Below the pieces are notes generated by a model. The model was not told the origin of the DNA. It did no database searches and worked only from the letters and a program-made list of their open reading frames with translations. Source: an uncultured Pelagibacteraceae bacterium (GTDB taxonomy: Bacteria > Pseudomonadota > Alphaproteobacteria > Pelagibacterales > Pelagibacteraceae). From it: a stretch of DNA of 64,000 bases. Location of the stretch: assembly GCA_902618205.1 (NCBI GenBank), contig CACMZL010000002.1:124001-188000 (forward strand), written 5' to 3'. The position numbers were made by a program, and so were the translations under genes. Below are positions 20,045-29,640 of the stretch, in pieces; within the stretch, counting starts at the first letter, position 1, and each line of letters begins with the position of its first letter.

Positions 20045-20545
20045 TTAACTGCAGCTTTTTTTAGCTGCGTTGTATGCTTTAGTGAAGCCCATCAAGGAAT
20101 AGTGATCAATTGTTTGAGAACCAGATTTATTATATCCAGTAACCATTAATCTAGAGGCCTTTTTCATTCTTTTAACAACTTTTTTTTCAATTTTATTGCT
20201 TGAAATCCATGCAAAATTATCTTGAGCTATATCAAATTTATATTTTGATTTACCAGAGCTAGCTGTAATTGAATTTTGACTGTTGTATTCATAGCCTGAC
20301 GTTGTGCTTACTTCGTCTTTAATTTTATCAGATGGTCTGAAAGTCACAAATAATCTTGCATCTCTATCATTTTTTTTTGGAGATTGAAGAACAGGTTTAG
20401 ATTGAGCAAAACATACTTTACTATCCCCATTAGTAACAACAATTGCATCCCAGTCTTTAAATGTTCCTATTTTATTTAATTCTTCTGAATAAGAAGTTGA
20501 TCCTAATAAGAGAATAAAAAAAATTATCTTAAAAATTATGGACAT
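20045..20545 (-). CDS. IalB-like (invasion-associated locus B family) exported protein
   Basis: Signal peptide, then GTFKDWDAIVVTNGDSKVCFAQSKP and a C-terminal MKKASRLMVTGYNKSGSQTIDHYSLMGFTKAYNAAKKSC. Confidence 0.75.
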   Translation of the reverse strand: MSIIFKIIFFILLLGSTSYSEELNKIGTFKDWDAIVVTNGDSKVCFAQSKPVLQSPKKNDRDARLFVTFRPSDKIKDEVSTTSGYEYNSQNSITASSGKSKYKFDIAQDNFAWISSNKIEKKVVKRMKKASRLMVTGYNKSGSQTIDHYSLMGFTKAYNAAKKSCS

Positions 20546-21570
20546 GGATTTGGATATTTTTTTTGAATTTCATTAATTTCATTAATTATTTCTTTATCAA
20601 GATTCACTTTTACACTTTCTATGTTTGTTTTCAACTGCTCCATTGTTGTTGCACCAATAATAACGCTAGACATAAAATCCTGTATCTCACAAAATTTTAT
20701 ACACATTTGACTCATATCAATGTTGTATTTTTCACTAATTTTAAAATATTCTTCAACAGCTTCATTAGTATTTGGTTTTCGATATCTTGTCCAAAAATCC
20801 CAATCTCTTTCCATCCGAGATCCTTTTGGAAATTGCTTATTTCTATATTTGCCACTTAAAAAACCACTGGCTAAAGGAGAATAAGATAAGCAGCCAATAT
20901 TTTCTCTTATAGACACTTCAGCTAATCCAACTTCATATGACCTATTTAATAAACTATAGGGATTTTGTATGGACATCATTCTAGGCAAACTCCTTTCCTT
21001 TGAAAGTTTGAGATAATTCATAACACCCCAAGGAGTTTCATTAGATAAACCTACATGTCTTATTTTACCTTGCTCAATATACTTTTGTAATTCAACCAAC
21101 ACGTCTTCGAATTTATTCCATTCATTTTCTTTATGCACGTAACCCAGTCTTCCAAAATTGTTTACATTTCTTTCTGGCCAGTGAAGCTGATATAAATCTA
21201 TATAATCAGTTTTAAGTCTTTTAAGGCTGTTATGAAGTGCAGTTTCGAGATTCTTCCCTACAAAACTATTTTCACCATTTCTAATATAATCTCTCGCAGG
21301 ACCACAAACTTTAGTTGCAAGTATCACATCTTTTCTTTTTTTTGTTTTTTCAAACCAATTTCCAATGATCGTTTCTGTATGACCAAAAGTTTCAGCTTTA
21401 GGAGGTACCGCATAAAGTTCTGCTGTATCCCAAAAATTAACCCCATTTTCTAGTGAGAAATCCATTTGTTCGAAGGCCTCCTCTTGGCTATTTTGTTCAC
21501 CCCAAGTCATAGTGCCGAGACAAATTGTGCTAATATCTATATCAGTTGTTCCTAATTTTTTATAATTCAT
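20536..21570 (-). CDS. aldo/keto reductase (Tas-like)
   Basis: KLGTTDIDISTICLGTMTWG, FWDTAELYAVPP, DYIDLYQLHWP and VIIGATTMEQL. Confidence 0.92.
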   Translation of the reverse strand: MNYKKLGTTDIDISTICLGTMTWGEQNSQEEAFEQMDFSLENGVNFWDTAELYAVPPKAETFGHTETIIGNWFEKTKKRKDVILATKVCGPARDYIRNGENSFVGKNLETALHNSLKRLKTDYIDLYQLHWPERNVNNFGRLGYVHKENEWNKFEDVLVELQKYIEQGKIRHVGLSNETPWGVMNYLKLSKERSLPRMMSIQNPYSLLNRSYEVGLAEVSIRENIGCLSYSPLASGFLSGKYRNKQFPKGSRMERDWDFWTRYRKPNTNEAVEEYFKISEKYNIDMSQMCIKFCEIQDFMSSVIIGATTMEQLKTNIESVKVNLDKEIINEINEIQKKYPNPCP

Positions 21571-21642
21571 TAAATATTAAGTATTTGTTACCTATATTTT
21601 GACTGCTTGAAAAATTTAAAATTTATTACTATATATTTAATT

Positions 21643-22401
21643 ATGGAATTCAATAGAGACAATATCCTAAATAGATCAACGACTGCAAAAAAAGCTGTTG
21701 TGATGGATGAAGGCCTTAGAGCCTACATGCTTAAAGTTTACAACTACATGGCAACTGGAGTTTTGTTAACAGGAATAATAGCATTGCTATCTTTTAAAAT
21801 GTCAGTAGTTACAGATGCAAATGGATCAATAGTTGCTTTAACTGAGTTCGGAAATGCAATTTATCTATCAGGATTGAAATGGGTGGTTATGTTAGCTCCT
21901 CTCGGAATTGTTTTTTATATGAGTTTTGGGATAAATAAAATGAGTTCTTCAAAAGCTCAAACGACTTTTTGGATTTTTGCAGCCTTGATGGGTTTATCAC
22001 TATCATCAATTTTATTAGTTTACACAGGACTTAGTGTGACGAGAGTATTTTTCATATCTTCAGCTACATTCGGAGCTATGAGTATATATGGTTACACGAC
22101 TAAAAGAGACCTCACAAAATTTGGATCATTCTTAATGATGGGTTTGATCGGTATTATAATCGCATCTTTAGTAAATATTTTCTTAAAATCATCAATGATG
22201 TACTTTGCTATTTCAATCATTGGAGTTCTTATATTTGTTGGATTAACTGCATATGATACACAAAAAATTAAAAATATGTACGCAGCATCAGATTCTGGTG
22301 AAGTAATTGGCAAGAAAGCTGTTATGGGAGCTTTAACATTATACTTAGATTTTATAAATTTATTTATAATGCTTTTAAGATTGTTTGGTCAAAGAAGATA
22401 A
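21643..22401 (+). CDS. Bax inhibitor-1/YccA family membrane protein
   Basis: MEFNRDNILNRSTTAKKAVVMDEGLRAYMLKVYNYMATGVLLTG plus 7 TM segments and LTAYDTQKIKNMY. Internal ATG at 21643 preferred over 21607. Confidence 0.9.
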   Translation: MEFNRDNILNRSTTAKKAVVMDEGLRAYMLKVYNYMATGVLLTGIIALLSFKMSVVTDANGSIVALTEFGNAIYLSGLKWVVMLAPLGIVFYMSFGINKMSSSKAQTTFWIFAALMGLSLSSILLVYTGLSVTRVFFISSATFGAMSIYGYTTKRDLTKFGSFLMMGLIGIIIASLVNIFLKSSMMYFAISIIGVLIFVGLTAYDTQKIKNMYAASDSGEVIGKKAVMGALTLYLDFINLFIMLLRLFGQRR

Positions 22402-22408
22402 TCAAAAA

Positions 22409-22744
22409 CTATAGTTTTTTCCAATTTGTTTTTTTTAGAAGTATTTCCAAATCATAAGCATTATTTAAAATCTTACCATTTCTATCAGTTATTAAATATT
22501 TCAAATTTTTATTAGAAGGTTTAAAATTTTTACTAATGTTGTAGATAGCTTTTTCTGCTGCATTTTTAAAAATACTAAAACTTACTCTTTTACTTGATAT
22601 TGAGAGGCCATAGTCTTTCCAAGATCCTTCAGATACCATTTTAGCATATAGGTCTAATATAATTTTTAGTTCTTTTTTCTCAAAAAAATACCTTTGGTTT
22701 TGTTCTTTATTTGAATTATTAATTACTAATTTTAAATTACTCAT
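22409..22744 (-). CDS. DUF2794-like protein
   Basis: YFEKKELKIILDLYAKMVSEGSWKDYGLSISSKRVSFSIFKNAAEKAIYNISK pattern. Confidence 0.75.
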   Translation of the reverse strand: MSNLKLVINNSNKEQNQRYFFEKKELKIILDLYAKMVSEGSWKDYGLSISSKRVSFSIFKNAAEKAIYNISKNFKPSNKNLKYLITDRNGKILNNAYDLEILLKKTNWKKL

Positions 22745-23288
22745 TTAATTTGTGTTTATTAATCAACCCAACCTGTGAAGCAGTAAAAATGAATGTAATT
22801 GGTAACATTCCCCAAACTTTAAAGTTAACCCAAAATTCTTCTGTTTGAGTTCTCCAAACAATTTCATTTAATATAGCTAAAAAAATAAAAAAATAAGTCC
22901 ATCTATTATTCAAAATTTTCCAACCTTCATCAGACATTGGTAGTGTTTTTCCTAGTATTAATTTTAAAACTGGTTCATTGGTGAAGTATTTTCCAAAGAA
23001 TAAAGCTAACGCAAATAAAATATTTATAATAGTGGGTTTCATATAAATAAAAATCGGATTATCAAAATAAATTGTTAAACCTCCAAATAGAGTAATTAAA
23101 ATTCCTCCTAACAAAGGAACCATTGGAACTTTTTTTTCCAGTACCCAAACCAAAAGAACAGAAATTATTGTTGCGACAATTAGAGGTGGTATTGCAACTT
23201 TTAAATTTTTATCACTATTATAATAAAAGAAGAAAAAAATAGCTAAAGGCCCAACGTCTGTAATGAATTTTAGAAGTGATTTATTCAC
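22737..23288 (-). CDS. yciB: inner membrane-spanning protein YciB (septation protein A)
   Basis: FITDVGPLAIFFFFYY...PTIINILFALALFFGKYF and ILNEIVWRTQTEEFWVNFKVWG. Confidence 0.92.
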   Translation of the reverse strand: MNKSLLKFITDVGPLAIFFFFYYNSDKNLKVAIPPLIVATIISVLLVWVLEKKVPMVPLLGGILITLFGGLTIYFDNPIFIYMKPTIINILFALALFFGKYFTNEPVLKLILGKTLPMSDEGWKILNNRWTYFFIFLAILNEIVWRTQTEEFWVNFKVWGMLPITFIFTASQVGLINKHKLNE

Positions 23289-23366
23289 TGCTACATATTA
23301 ACAGATTAATAAAACATTTATATTTTTTTTATTGATTTTTTTCATCAAATATCCATATTTAATATC

Positions 23367-23687
23367 GTGAGTACTCAAAAAGCCAAATTTTCAATTGGAG
23401 ATGTTGTAAAACATAGACACTTCGATTTTAGAGGTGTAATTTACGATGTTGACTTTGAATTTAATAACTCAGAAGAATGGTATCAATCAATTCCAAAAAA
23501 CGTGAGACCTAGAAAAGATCAGCCATTTTATCATTTACTAGCGGAGAATGATGAAATTACTTACGAAGCTTATGTGTCCGAGCAAAATCTATTATTTGAT
23601 GATTCTGAAGAGCCCATAAAACATCCTCTAATTAATGAAATTTTTTCAGGTAAGCGTGGATCAAGCTACTTCAAGCCTTCAAATTAA
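23367..23687 (+). CDS. hspQ: heat shock protein HspQ
   Basis: AKFSIGDVVKHRHFDFRGVIYDVDFEFNNSEEWY...QPFYHLLAENDEITYEAYVSEQNL; GTG start. Confidence 0.93.
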   Translation: MSTQKAKFSIGDVVKHRHFDFRGVIYDVDFEFNNSEEWYQSIPKNVRPRKDQPFYHLLAENDEITYEAYVSEQNLLFDDSEEPIKHPLINEIFSGKRGSSYFKPSN

Positions 23688-23709
23688 CTAATAGCCAATA
23701 TTTAAACAC

Positions 23710-23822
23710 AATTGTCCCAAACCTCTGTCATATCTGTTTATTATAAATTTTTTTATTCTGATCAAGAGTACTGTTTTTCCTCTGTCTCCCTCTGTATTCT
23801 TGGTCAGAAACTTTGAACAATT
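23710..23822 (+). ncRNA. candidate structured RNA (long hairpin) between hspQ and ccmC
   Basis: TCTGATCAAGAGTAC (23757-23771) pairs over 15/15 positions (2 G-U) with GTATTCTTGGTCAGA (23794-23808). Possible outer pairing AATTGT/CAAA (23710-23721) with TTTG/ACAATT (23812-23822). Confidence 0.5.
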
Positions 23823-23853
23823 TTAATCTTAAATTTATGTGTTATAAAAAATT

Positions 23854-24561
23854 ATGATTAATTATTTCAATCCAAATAATACTTTAAAGATAATTAATAA
23901 AATACAAAAGTTTGTATTTGCGCTATTTGTAATCGTATTGTTACTTGGATTAGTTGAAGCTTTAGTTCTTTCTCCTGAGGATTATAAGCAGAGTGACTCA
24001 GTTAGAATTATGTATGTTCATGTTCCATCGGCTTGGATATCACTTGGGATATTTTCAGTTATTTCCATTCTTTCTTTTGGAGTTTTTGTTTTTAAAAATA
24101 AAAATTTCTCTTTAATAACAAAAAGTTTAGCACCTTCTGGTTTTGTTTTTAGCATAATAGCTTTAGTTACAGGATCAATTTGGGGAAAACCAACCTGGGG
24201 AACTTGGTGGGCTTGGGATGCAAGAATAACTTCAATGCTCTTACTTTCAATTTTTTATTTATTGTTCATTACTTCTTGGAAGATTACGACAGACACTAGT
24301 AAAGCAGAAAAAATTAGCTCAATAATAGCAATTATTGGTCTTATAAATATTCCAGTTATAAAATTTTCAGTAGAATGGTGGAATACTTTACACCAACCTG
24401 CGTCAGTAAAAATTTTGGAAGAAACAACAATTCATTCTTCAATGTTGACACCATTAGCTATAATGACTGCGGCATTTGCTCTATTTTCACTTTTGATATT
24501 TTTAATGAAATATAATACAGAACTGTTAAAGATTAAAAATAAAGGCCTTAATAGATTATGA
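23854..24561 (+). CDS. ccmC: heme exporter/heme-handling protein CcmC
   Basis: MYVHVPSAWISLG, WGKPTWGTWWAWDARITS (WWD motif) and VEWWNTLHQPASV. Confidence 0.95.
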   Translation: MINYFNPNNTLKIINKIQKFVFALFVIVLLLGLVEALVLSPEDYKQSDSVRIMYVHVPSAWISLGIFSVISILSFGVFVFKNKNFSLITKSLAPSGFVFSIIALVTGSIWGKPTWGTWWAWDARITSMLLLSIFYLLFITSWKITTDTSKAEKISSIIAIIGLINIPVIKFSVEWWNTLHQPASVKILEETTIHSSMLTPLAIMTAAFALFSLLIFLMKYNTELLKIKNKGLNRL

Positions 24562-24791
24562 TTAGTGAACTACTAAATATGAATGGATACGGTGTATACG
24601 TTTGGTCATCATTTATATTTACTCTATTTTCTTTTAGCTTCTTGTACGCGGTAATAAAATTAAATTTAATTAAAGAGAAAAAGAAATTTGAGGAAAATTA
24701 TAAATCACTAGATGAAAAGAAACTTGCATCAGTAGCTAAGCAAAAAACGTACAGAGAGATATTAGCAAACACTTCCACATCTAAAGTTTAA
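24558..24791 (+). CDS. ccmD: heme exporter protein CcmD
   Basis: Small single-TM protein, [16 protein letters not shown], between ccmC and ccmE. Confidence 0.85.
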   Translation: MISELLNMNGYGVYVWSSFIFTLFSFSFLYAVIKLNLIKEKKKFEENYKSLDEKKLASVAKQKTYREILANTSTSKV

Positions 24792-24802
24792 CTAAAATTC
24801 AC

Positions 24803-25225
24803 ATGTACGGAAAAAAAGTTAAATTTAGAGCTCTTTTTATTTTTTTAATTTTAATTTCATTAGTTCTTACAATTTTTTTGGTGGTTAAATCTCTTGAGGA
24901 AAACGTGGTATATTTTAAGTCTCCAACAGACATTAAAAACCTTAATGAAATAAAAAATGCTCAAAAAATAAGAGTTGGTGGAATGGTGAAAAAAAATTCT
25001 ATTAAAATAAACGATAAAGAAATTTTTTTTGTAATTACGGATTTCAAAAATGAATTATTAGTTAACTTTAATGGATCGGTACCTAATTTGTTTGAAGAGG
25101 GTAAGGGTGTAGTTGCTGAAGGTTTCTTAAAGGATAAAAGCTTTCTAAATGCTGACAAGATTTTAGCAAAACATGATGAAAATTATATGCCTCCTGAAGT
25201 CAGCGAAGCTATGAAAAATAATTAA
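24803..25225 (+). CDS. ccmE: cytochrome c-type biogenesis protein CcmE
   Basis: [22 protein letters not shown] and the heme-binding [13 protein letters not shown]. Confidence 0.95.
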   Translation: MYGKKVKFRALFIFLILISLVLTIFLVVKSLEENVVYFKSPTDIKNLNEIKNAQKIRVGGMVKKNSIKINDKEIFFVITDFKNELLVNFNGSVPNLFEEGKGVVAEGFLKDKSFLNADKILAKHDENYMPPEVSEAMKNN

Positions 25226-25230
25226 TTTGT

Positions 25231-27111
25231 ATGTCTAATTATTTAGGAAATTATTCTTTATATATAGCTTTAATTGCATCTGTTTATTTAATTTTTAAGT
25301 CATACTTGGATGCAAATTCAGAAAATAAATATTTAGATAAAAACTTTATTTTAATTACTTCAATACAAACTTTAATGATTACAGTAAGTTTTTTTAGTCT
25401 AGTTGCAGCTTTTGTAATTTCAGATTTTAGTAATGAAACTGTTTTTAACAATTCTCATACTTTAAAACCCTTATTTTATAAAGTTTCAGGTACTTGGGGA
25501 AATCATGAGGGAAGTTTATTATTGTGGTTATTAGTTCTTTCAATTTTTCTATTTATTTTTTTATTAAATTCAAGATCACAAGATACTAAATACAAACTTC
25601 TAACGATACTATTTCAACAAATTATTATTTCAGGTTTTCTAGTTTTTATTTTATTAACTTCCAACCCATTCAAAACGCTATATCCAATTCCTAGCGAGGG
25701 ATTAGGTTTGAACCCTATTTTACAAGACCCTGCTTTAGCTATTCATCCTCCAATTTTATATTTAGGTTACGTCGGAACATCTATTATCTTTTCAGCTTCA
25801 CTTGCCTCAATGATTAGCGGCAATATTGGAAATAAGTGGGCAAGGCATATTAAAAAATGGGTTTTGGTATCTTGGGTATTTTTAACAATTGGTATTTTGC
25901 TTGGATCTATATGGGCATATTATGAGCTGGGCTGGGGAGGTTTTTGGTTTTGGGATCCTGTAGAAAATGTTTCATTGATGCCATGGTTTTGCTTAACAGC
26001 ACTCCTGCATACAGTAATTGTATTACAGAAAAGAAATTCATTTAAAGAGTGGACTATTATTTTGTCAATTACAACTTTTTCACTGAGTATGAGTGGTACT
26101 TTTCTTGTTAGGTCTGGAATTTTAAATTCAATTCATACTTTTGCAAACGATCCATCAAGAGGGTTATTTATATTAAGTTTTCTCTTTATCCTAATATTGA
26201 TGTCTATATTAATTTTCTTTTTTAATCAGAATAAAATATCAAACACAGCAAAAGAGAATTTTATTTTAAGTAAAGAGACCGCAATATTAGTGAATAACTG
26301 GTTTATGATGTTTTTTTTATCTGTTGTTCTTGTTGGTACAATTTATCCAATTTTTCTTGAAGTTTTAAATGGTTCAAAAATTTCTGTTGGTCCACCTTTT
26401 TATCATAATCTTTTAATACCTTTCTTAATTCCTTTTTTAATCTTCATGAGCTTTGGCCCAAGTTTGAAATGGATTAAAGATAAATTAAAAAAGTTTAACT
26501 ATAATATTTTAATTATTTTTTTAGTTTCATTGCTTATTTCATATGTCATTTTAACAAAAACAGAAAATTCATTTTTGTTATCTATTCCTCTGATAGTTTT
26601 GAGCATCTATCTCTTATTAGTAACAATTAAGGATTTTTTTGTTAGTAGGTCCTCGATTAGCCAAAAAATTTCACATTTTGGTTTTAGTTTATTAATCACA
26701 AGTATCTTATTGAATGGCCTTTTTTCTAATGAATTCAATTCAAATATGAAAGTAGGAGATGAAAGAATATTTAACGAAAAAGTTGTAAAATTAAAAGAAG
26801 TTAATGTTAAAGATGTGGACAATTATAAATCTCTTAAAGCTAGTTTTGAAGTTACAAATAAAAATTCCTCTTTTGCTTTATACCCAGAAGTTAGGATTTA
26901 CCAGCAGCCTTTAACTATTACGAGTGAAGCAGATATTAAGACAACATTATTTTCAGATAATTTTTTAGTATTTAATATTTTAAAAGACGATGGCTATTAT
27001 AACGTAAGATATCAATATAAACCCTTAATGATTTGGATATGGATCTCAACTATATTTATTAGTTTTGGTGGTTTATTAAGTGTTATTAGAAAAAATGAGC
27101 AAAAATATTAA
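25231..27111 (+). CDS. ccmF: cytochrome c-type biogenesis protein CcmF
   Basis: SGTWGNHEGSLLLW, HPPILYLGYVG, YYELGWGGFWFWDPVENVSLMPW and SGTFLVRSGILNSIHTFA. Confidence 0.96.
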   Translation: MSNYLGNYSLYIALIASVYLIFKSYLDANSENKYLDKNFILITSIQTLMITVSFFSLVAAFVISDFSNETVFNNSHTLKPLFYKVSGTWGNHEGSLLLWLLVLSIFLFIFLLNSRSQDTKYKLLTILFQQIIISGFLVFILLTSNPFKTLYPIPSEGLGLNPILQDPALAIHPPILYLGYVGTSIIFSASLASMISGNIGNKWARHIKKWVLVSWVFLTIGILLGSIWAYYELGWGGFWFWDPVENVSLMPWFCLTALLHTVIVLQKRNSFKEWTIILSITTFSLSMSGTFLVRSGILNSIHTFANDPSRGLFILSFLFILILMSILIFFFNQNKISNTAKENFILSKETAILVNNWFMMFFLSVVLVGTIYPIFLEVLNGSKISVGPPFYHNLLIPFLIPFLIFMSFGPSLKWIKDKLKKFNYNILIIFLVSLLISYVILTKTENSFLLSIPLIVLSIYLLLVTIKDFFVSRSSISQKISHFGFSLLITSILLNGLFSNEFNSNMKVGDERIFNEKVVKLKEVNVKDVDNYKSLKASFEVTNKNSSFALYPEVRIYQQPLTITSEADIKTTLFSDNFLVFNILKDDGYYNVRYQYKPLMIWIWISTIFISFGGLLSVIRKNEQKY

Positions 27112-27625
27112 ATTTTTAGGATTACTACTAACATTAATAATAATTTTTATAATCTTGCTCAAGGGATTGAACGTATCGAAAGATTACTCTAACGAGAAAT
27201 TAAAAAGTAAAATAGATTTTTCACTTAATGCAAAAAAACTATTTTCTGATGAAATAATTAATATTTCAGACTTATTTGATAAAAATAGTCCTTCTGTAGT
27301 AAATATTTGGGCATCTTGGTGTGCACCATGTAGAGAAGAGCATCAGTTTTTAATGAAATTAAAAGATATGAAAATAAATATAATTGGAATCAATTATAAA
27401 GACAGTCCAAAAAATGCGAAAAATTTTTTAAGCTCACTTGGAAATCCTTATTCAGAAGTTATTACCGATAATGATGGAACAAAATCAATAGAATTCGGAG
27501 CTATTGGTGTTCCTGAAACTTTTATTATAAGTGGTAAAACAAATGAGATAATAAAAAAGTATATTGGTCCATTGACAAGCGAAAATTTAATAGAAATAAA
27601 AAATTTATTAGAAAAAAATGCTTAA
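27095..27625 (+). CDS. ccmG: thiol:disulfide interchange protein CcmG/DsbE
   Basis: Thioredoxin fold with NIWASWCAPCREEH and GVPETFII. ATG at 27095 is a plausible start. Confidence 0.92.
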   Translation: MSKNIKFLGLLLTLIIIFIILLKGLNVSKDYSNEKLKSKIDFSLNAKKLFSDEIINISDLFDKNSPSVVNIWASWCAPCREEHQFLMKLKDMKINIIGINYKDSPKNAKNFLSSLGNPYSEVITDNDGTKSIEFGAIGVPETFIISGKTNEIIKKYIGPLTSENLIEIKNLLEKNA

Positions 27626-27977
27626 AATTTTAAAATTAATATTGCTGCTATATTTTAGTTTTAATTTTTCCTATGCTAATGAAATAAATACCAAAGTAGA
27701 TCAAATTACAAAAAACTTAAGGTGTTTGATATGCCAAGGTCAATCTGTTTACGACTCTCAGTCCGATTTTGCTGTTAGTATGAAGCTTGTTGTAAAAAAT
27801 AAGATTGATGAAGGTAAAGAAGAAGAAGAAATATATGATTATTTAAAAAATAAATATGGAGAGTGGATTGTATATGAACCAGAATTAAACCAAAATACAT
27901 TTTTACTCTGGTCAATACCTTTGATTTTGTTCGCTTTTGGCGGCCTTTTAATTATTAGAAAAGTATCTATAAAGTAA
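27618..27977 (+). CDS. ccmH: cytochrome c-type biogenesis protein CcmH
   Basis: LRCLICQGQSVYDSQSDFA, the CcmH CxxC motif. Confidence 0.94.
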   Translation: MLKILKLILLLYFSFNFSYANEINTKVDQITKNLRCLICQGQSVYDSQSDFAVSMKLVVKNKIDEGKEEEEIYDYLKNKYGEWIVYEPELNQNTFLLWSIPLILFAFGGLLIIRKVSIK

Positions 27978-27991
27978 CCAGGATTTTTAAT

Positions 27992-28477
27992 ATGAAGATT
28001 TTAATTAAAACTTTGATAATTTCATTTCTTACTGTCTCATTTTCTAACGCAGAAAATAAATGGAGTTTTTACACTGGCATGTTCGATTTCAGCGATGATG
28101 GTAAGAGAGCAAATCTATTTGGTGCCGAATATATAAATTTTAATGCTAGCAAAGATATTTTCTTAGGAAATGTTCAGCCTGTGACAGGTGCAATGATAAC
28201 AGCTGATGATGCATTATATATTTATACAGGTTATCAATTAAATCAAAAATCTAATTCAACTACTTTCTCTCCTAGTTTTGCAATTGGATATTATGACGAA
28301 GGAGATGGCAAGGACTTAGGTCACGAAATTGAATTTAAGACACAAATACAGATATTATTTGATATCTCATCTAATTCTGAATTAGGTATTTCTTATAATC
28401 ATATTTCTAATGCGAGTCTTGGAGATAAAAATCCTGGGGCAAATAGTTATATGTTTAATTTTACAAAAAAATTTTAA
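27992..28477 (+). CDS. PagL-like acyloxyacyl hydrolase (lipid A 3-O-deacylase family)
   Basis: Signal peptide; LFGAEY, terminal beta-barrel pattern and LGISYNHISNASLGDKNPGANSY (His-x-Ser active-site region) with C-terminal Phe. Confidence 0.7.
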   Translation: MKILIKTLIISFLTVSFSNAENKWSFYTGMFDFSDDGKRANLFGAEYINFNASKDIFLGNVQPVTGAMITADDALYIYTGYQLNQKSNSTTFSPSFAIGYYDEGDGKDLGHEIEFKTQIQILFDISSNSELGISYNHISNASLGDKNPGANSYMFNFTKKF

Positions 28478-28485
28478 CTTAAGAT

Positions 28486-29640
28486 ATGAGATTAAAAGAT
28501 TGTCATAACTTTTATGACTTTAGGAAATTGGCAAAACAAAAGCTTCCATCTCCAATATTTCATTATATTGATGGGGCTGCGGATGATGAAATAACTTATG
28601 CAAGAAATAGTAGTGCATTTAATGATGTTGACTTAGTTCCAAATGTCTTAAGAGGTGTTGAAAATGTGGATTTGTCGACAACTATTTTTGGAAAAAAATT
28701 AGATTTGCCTTTTTATTGTTCTCCAACAGCTTTGCAAAGGTTATTCCATTACGAAGGAGAAAGAGCGGTTGGAAAAGCTGCAAAGAAGTTTAATACGATG
28801 TTTGGTGTTTCGGCATTGGCTACAGTTAGTGTTGAGGAAATTTCATCTTTAATAGACACACCAAAAATGTTTCAATTTTATTTCCATAAAGACAGAGGAT
28901 TAAATGACTCTTGTTTAGAACGAGCAAAAGCAGCAAAATTTGATGTGATGGCTTTAACTGTTGATACGATAACTGGAGGAAATCGTGAAAGAGATTTAAG
29001 AACTGGATTTACATCACCTCCAAAATTAACACTTTCGAGTTTGTTTAGTTTTGCCACAAAACCAATGTGGGGAATAAATTATTTAACCAAAGGAAAATTT
29101 GAACTACCACATCTTCAAGATTTCGTTAAAGAAGGAACTGACACAAATACTTCAATTGGTAATTATTTTTCTACTATGTTGGATCAATCTATGAACTGGG
29201 ACGACGCTGAAAAATTGTGCTCTCAGTGGGGTGGCCATTTTGCGCTTAAGGGAGTTATGAGTGTTGAAGATGCTAAAAGAGCAGTTGATATCGGATGCAC
29301 TGGTATAATGGTATCAAATCATGGAGGAAGACAACTTGATGGATCTAGATCACCTTTCGATCAATTAGCTGAAATTGTTGATGCAGTTGGTGATAAGTTA
29401 GATGTTATTTGTGAAGGTGGATTTCAAAGAGGAACTCATATGTTAAAAGCTTTATCTATGGGTGCAAAAGCTTGTGCTGGTGGAAGATTATATCTTTATG
29501 CTTTAGCTGCAGCAGGTCAAGAAGGTGTTGAGAGAGCACTTAACTTATATAAAACCGAATTAGTAAGAGACATGAAATTAATGGGCTGCACAAAGATTAG
29601 TGATCTTAATCGAAATAATTTAAGATTCCGAAATGCATGA
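28486..29640 (+). CDS. FMN-dependent alpha-hydroxy-acid oxidase/dehydrogenase (LldD/glycolate oxidase family), copy 1
   Basis: PIFHYIDGAADDE, QFYFHKDRG, LKGVMSVEDAKRAVDIGCTGIMVSNHGGRQLDG and GGFQRGTHMLKAL. Confidence 0.93.
   Translation: MRLKDCHNFYDFRKLAKQKLPSPIFHYIDGAADDEITYARNSSAFNDVDLVPNVLRGVENVDLSTTIFGKKLDLPFYCSPTALQRLFHYEGERAVGKAAKKFNTMFGVSALATVSVEEISSLIDTPKMFQFYFHKDRGLNDSCLERAKAAKFDVMALTVDTITGGNRERDLRTGFTSPPKLTLSSLFSFATKPMWGINYLTKGKFELPHLQDFVKEGTDTNTSIGNYFSTMLDQSMNWDDAEKLCSQWGGHFALKGVMSVEDAKRAVDIGCTGIMVSNHGGRQLDGSRSPFDQLAEIVDAVGDKLDVICEGGFQRGTHMLKALSMGAKACAGGRLYLYALAAAGQEGVERALNLYKTELVRDMKLMGCTKISDLNRNNLRFRNA

Noticed and set aside
21571-21642. ybhL-type RNA motif upstream of the Bax-inhibitor gene
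   Set aside because: Family context prompted a check, but the region is AT-rich with no convincing hairpin.
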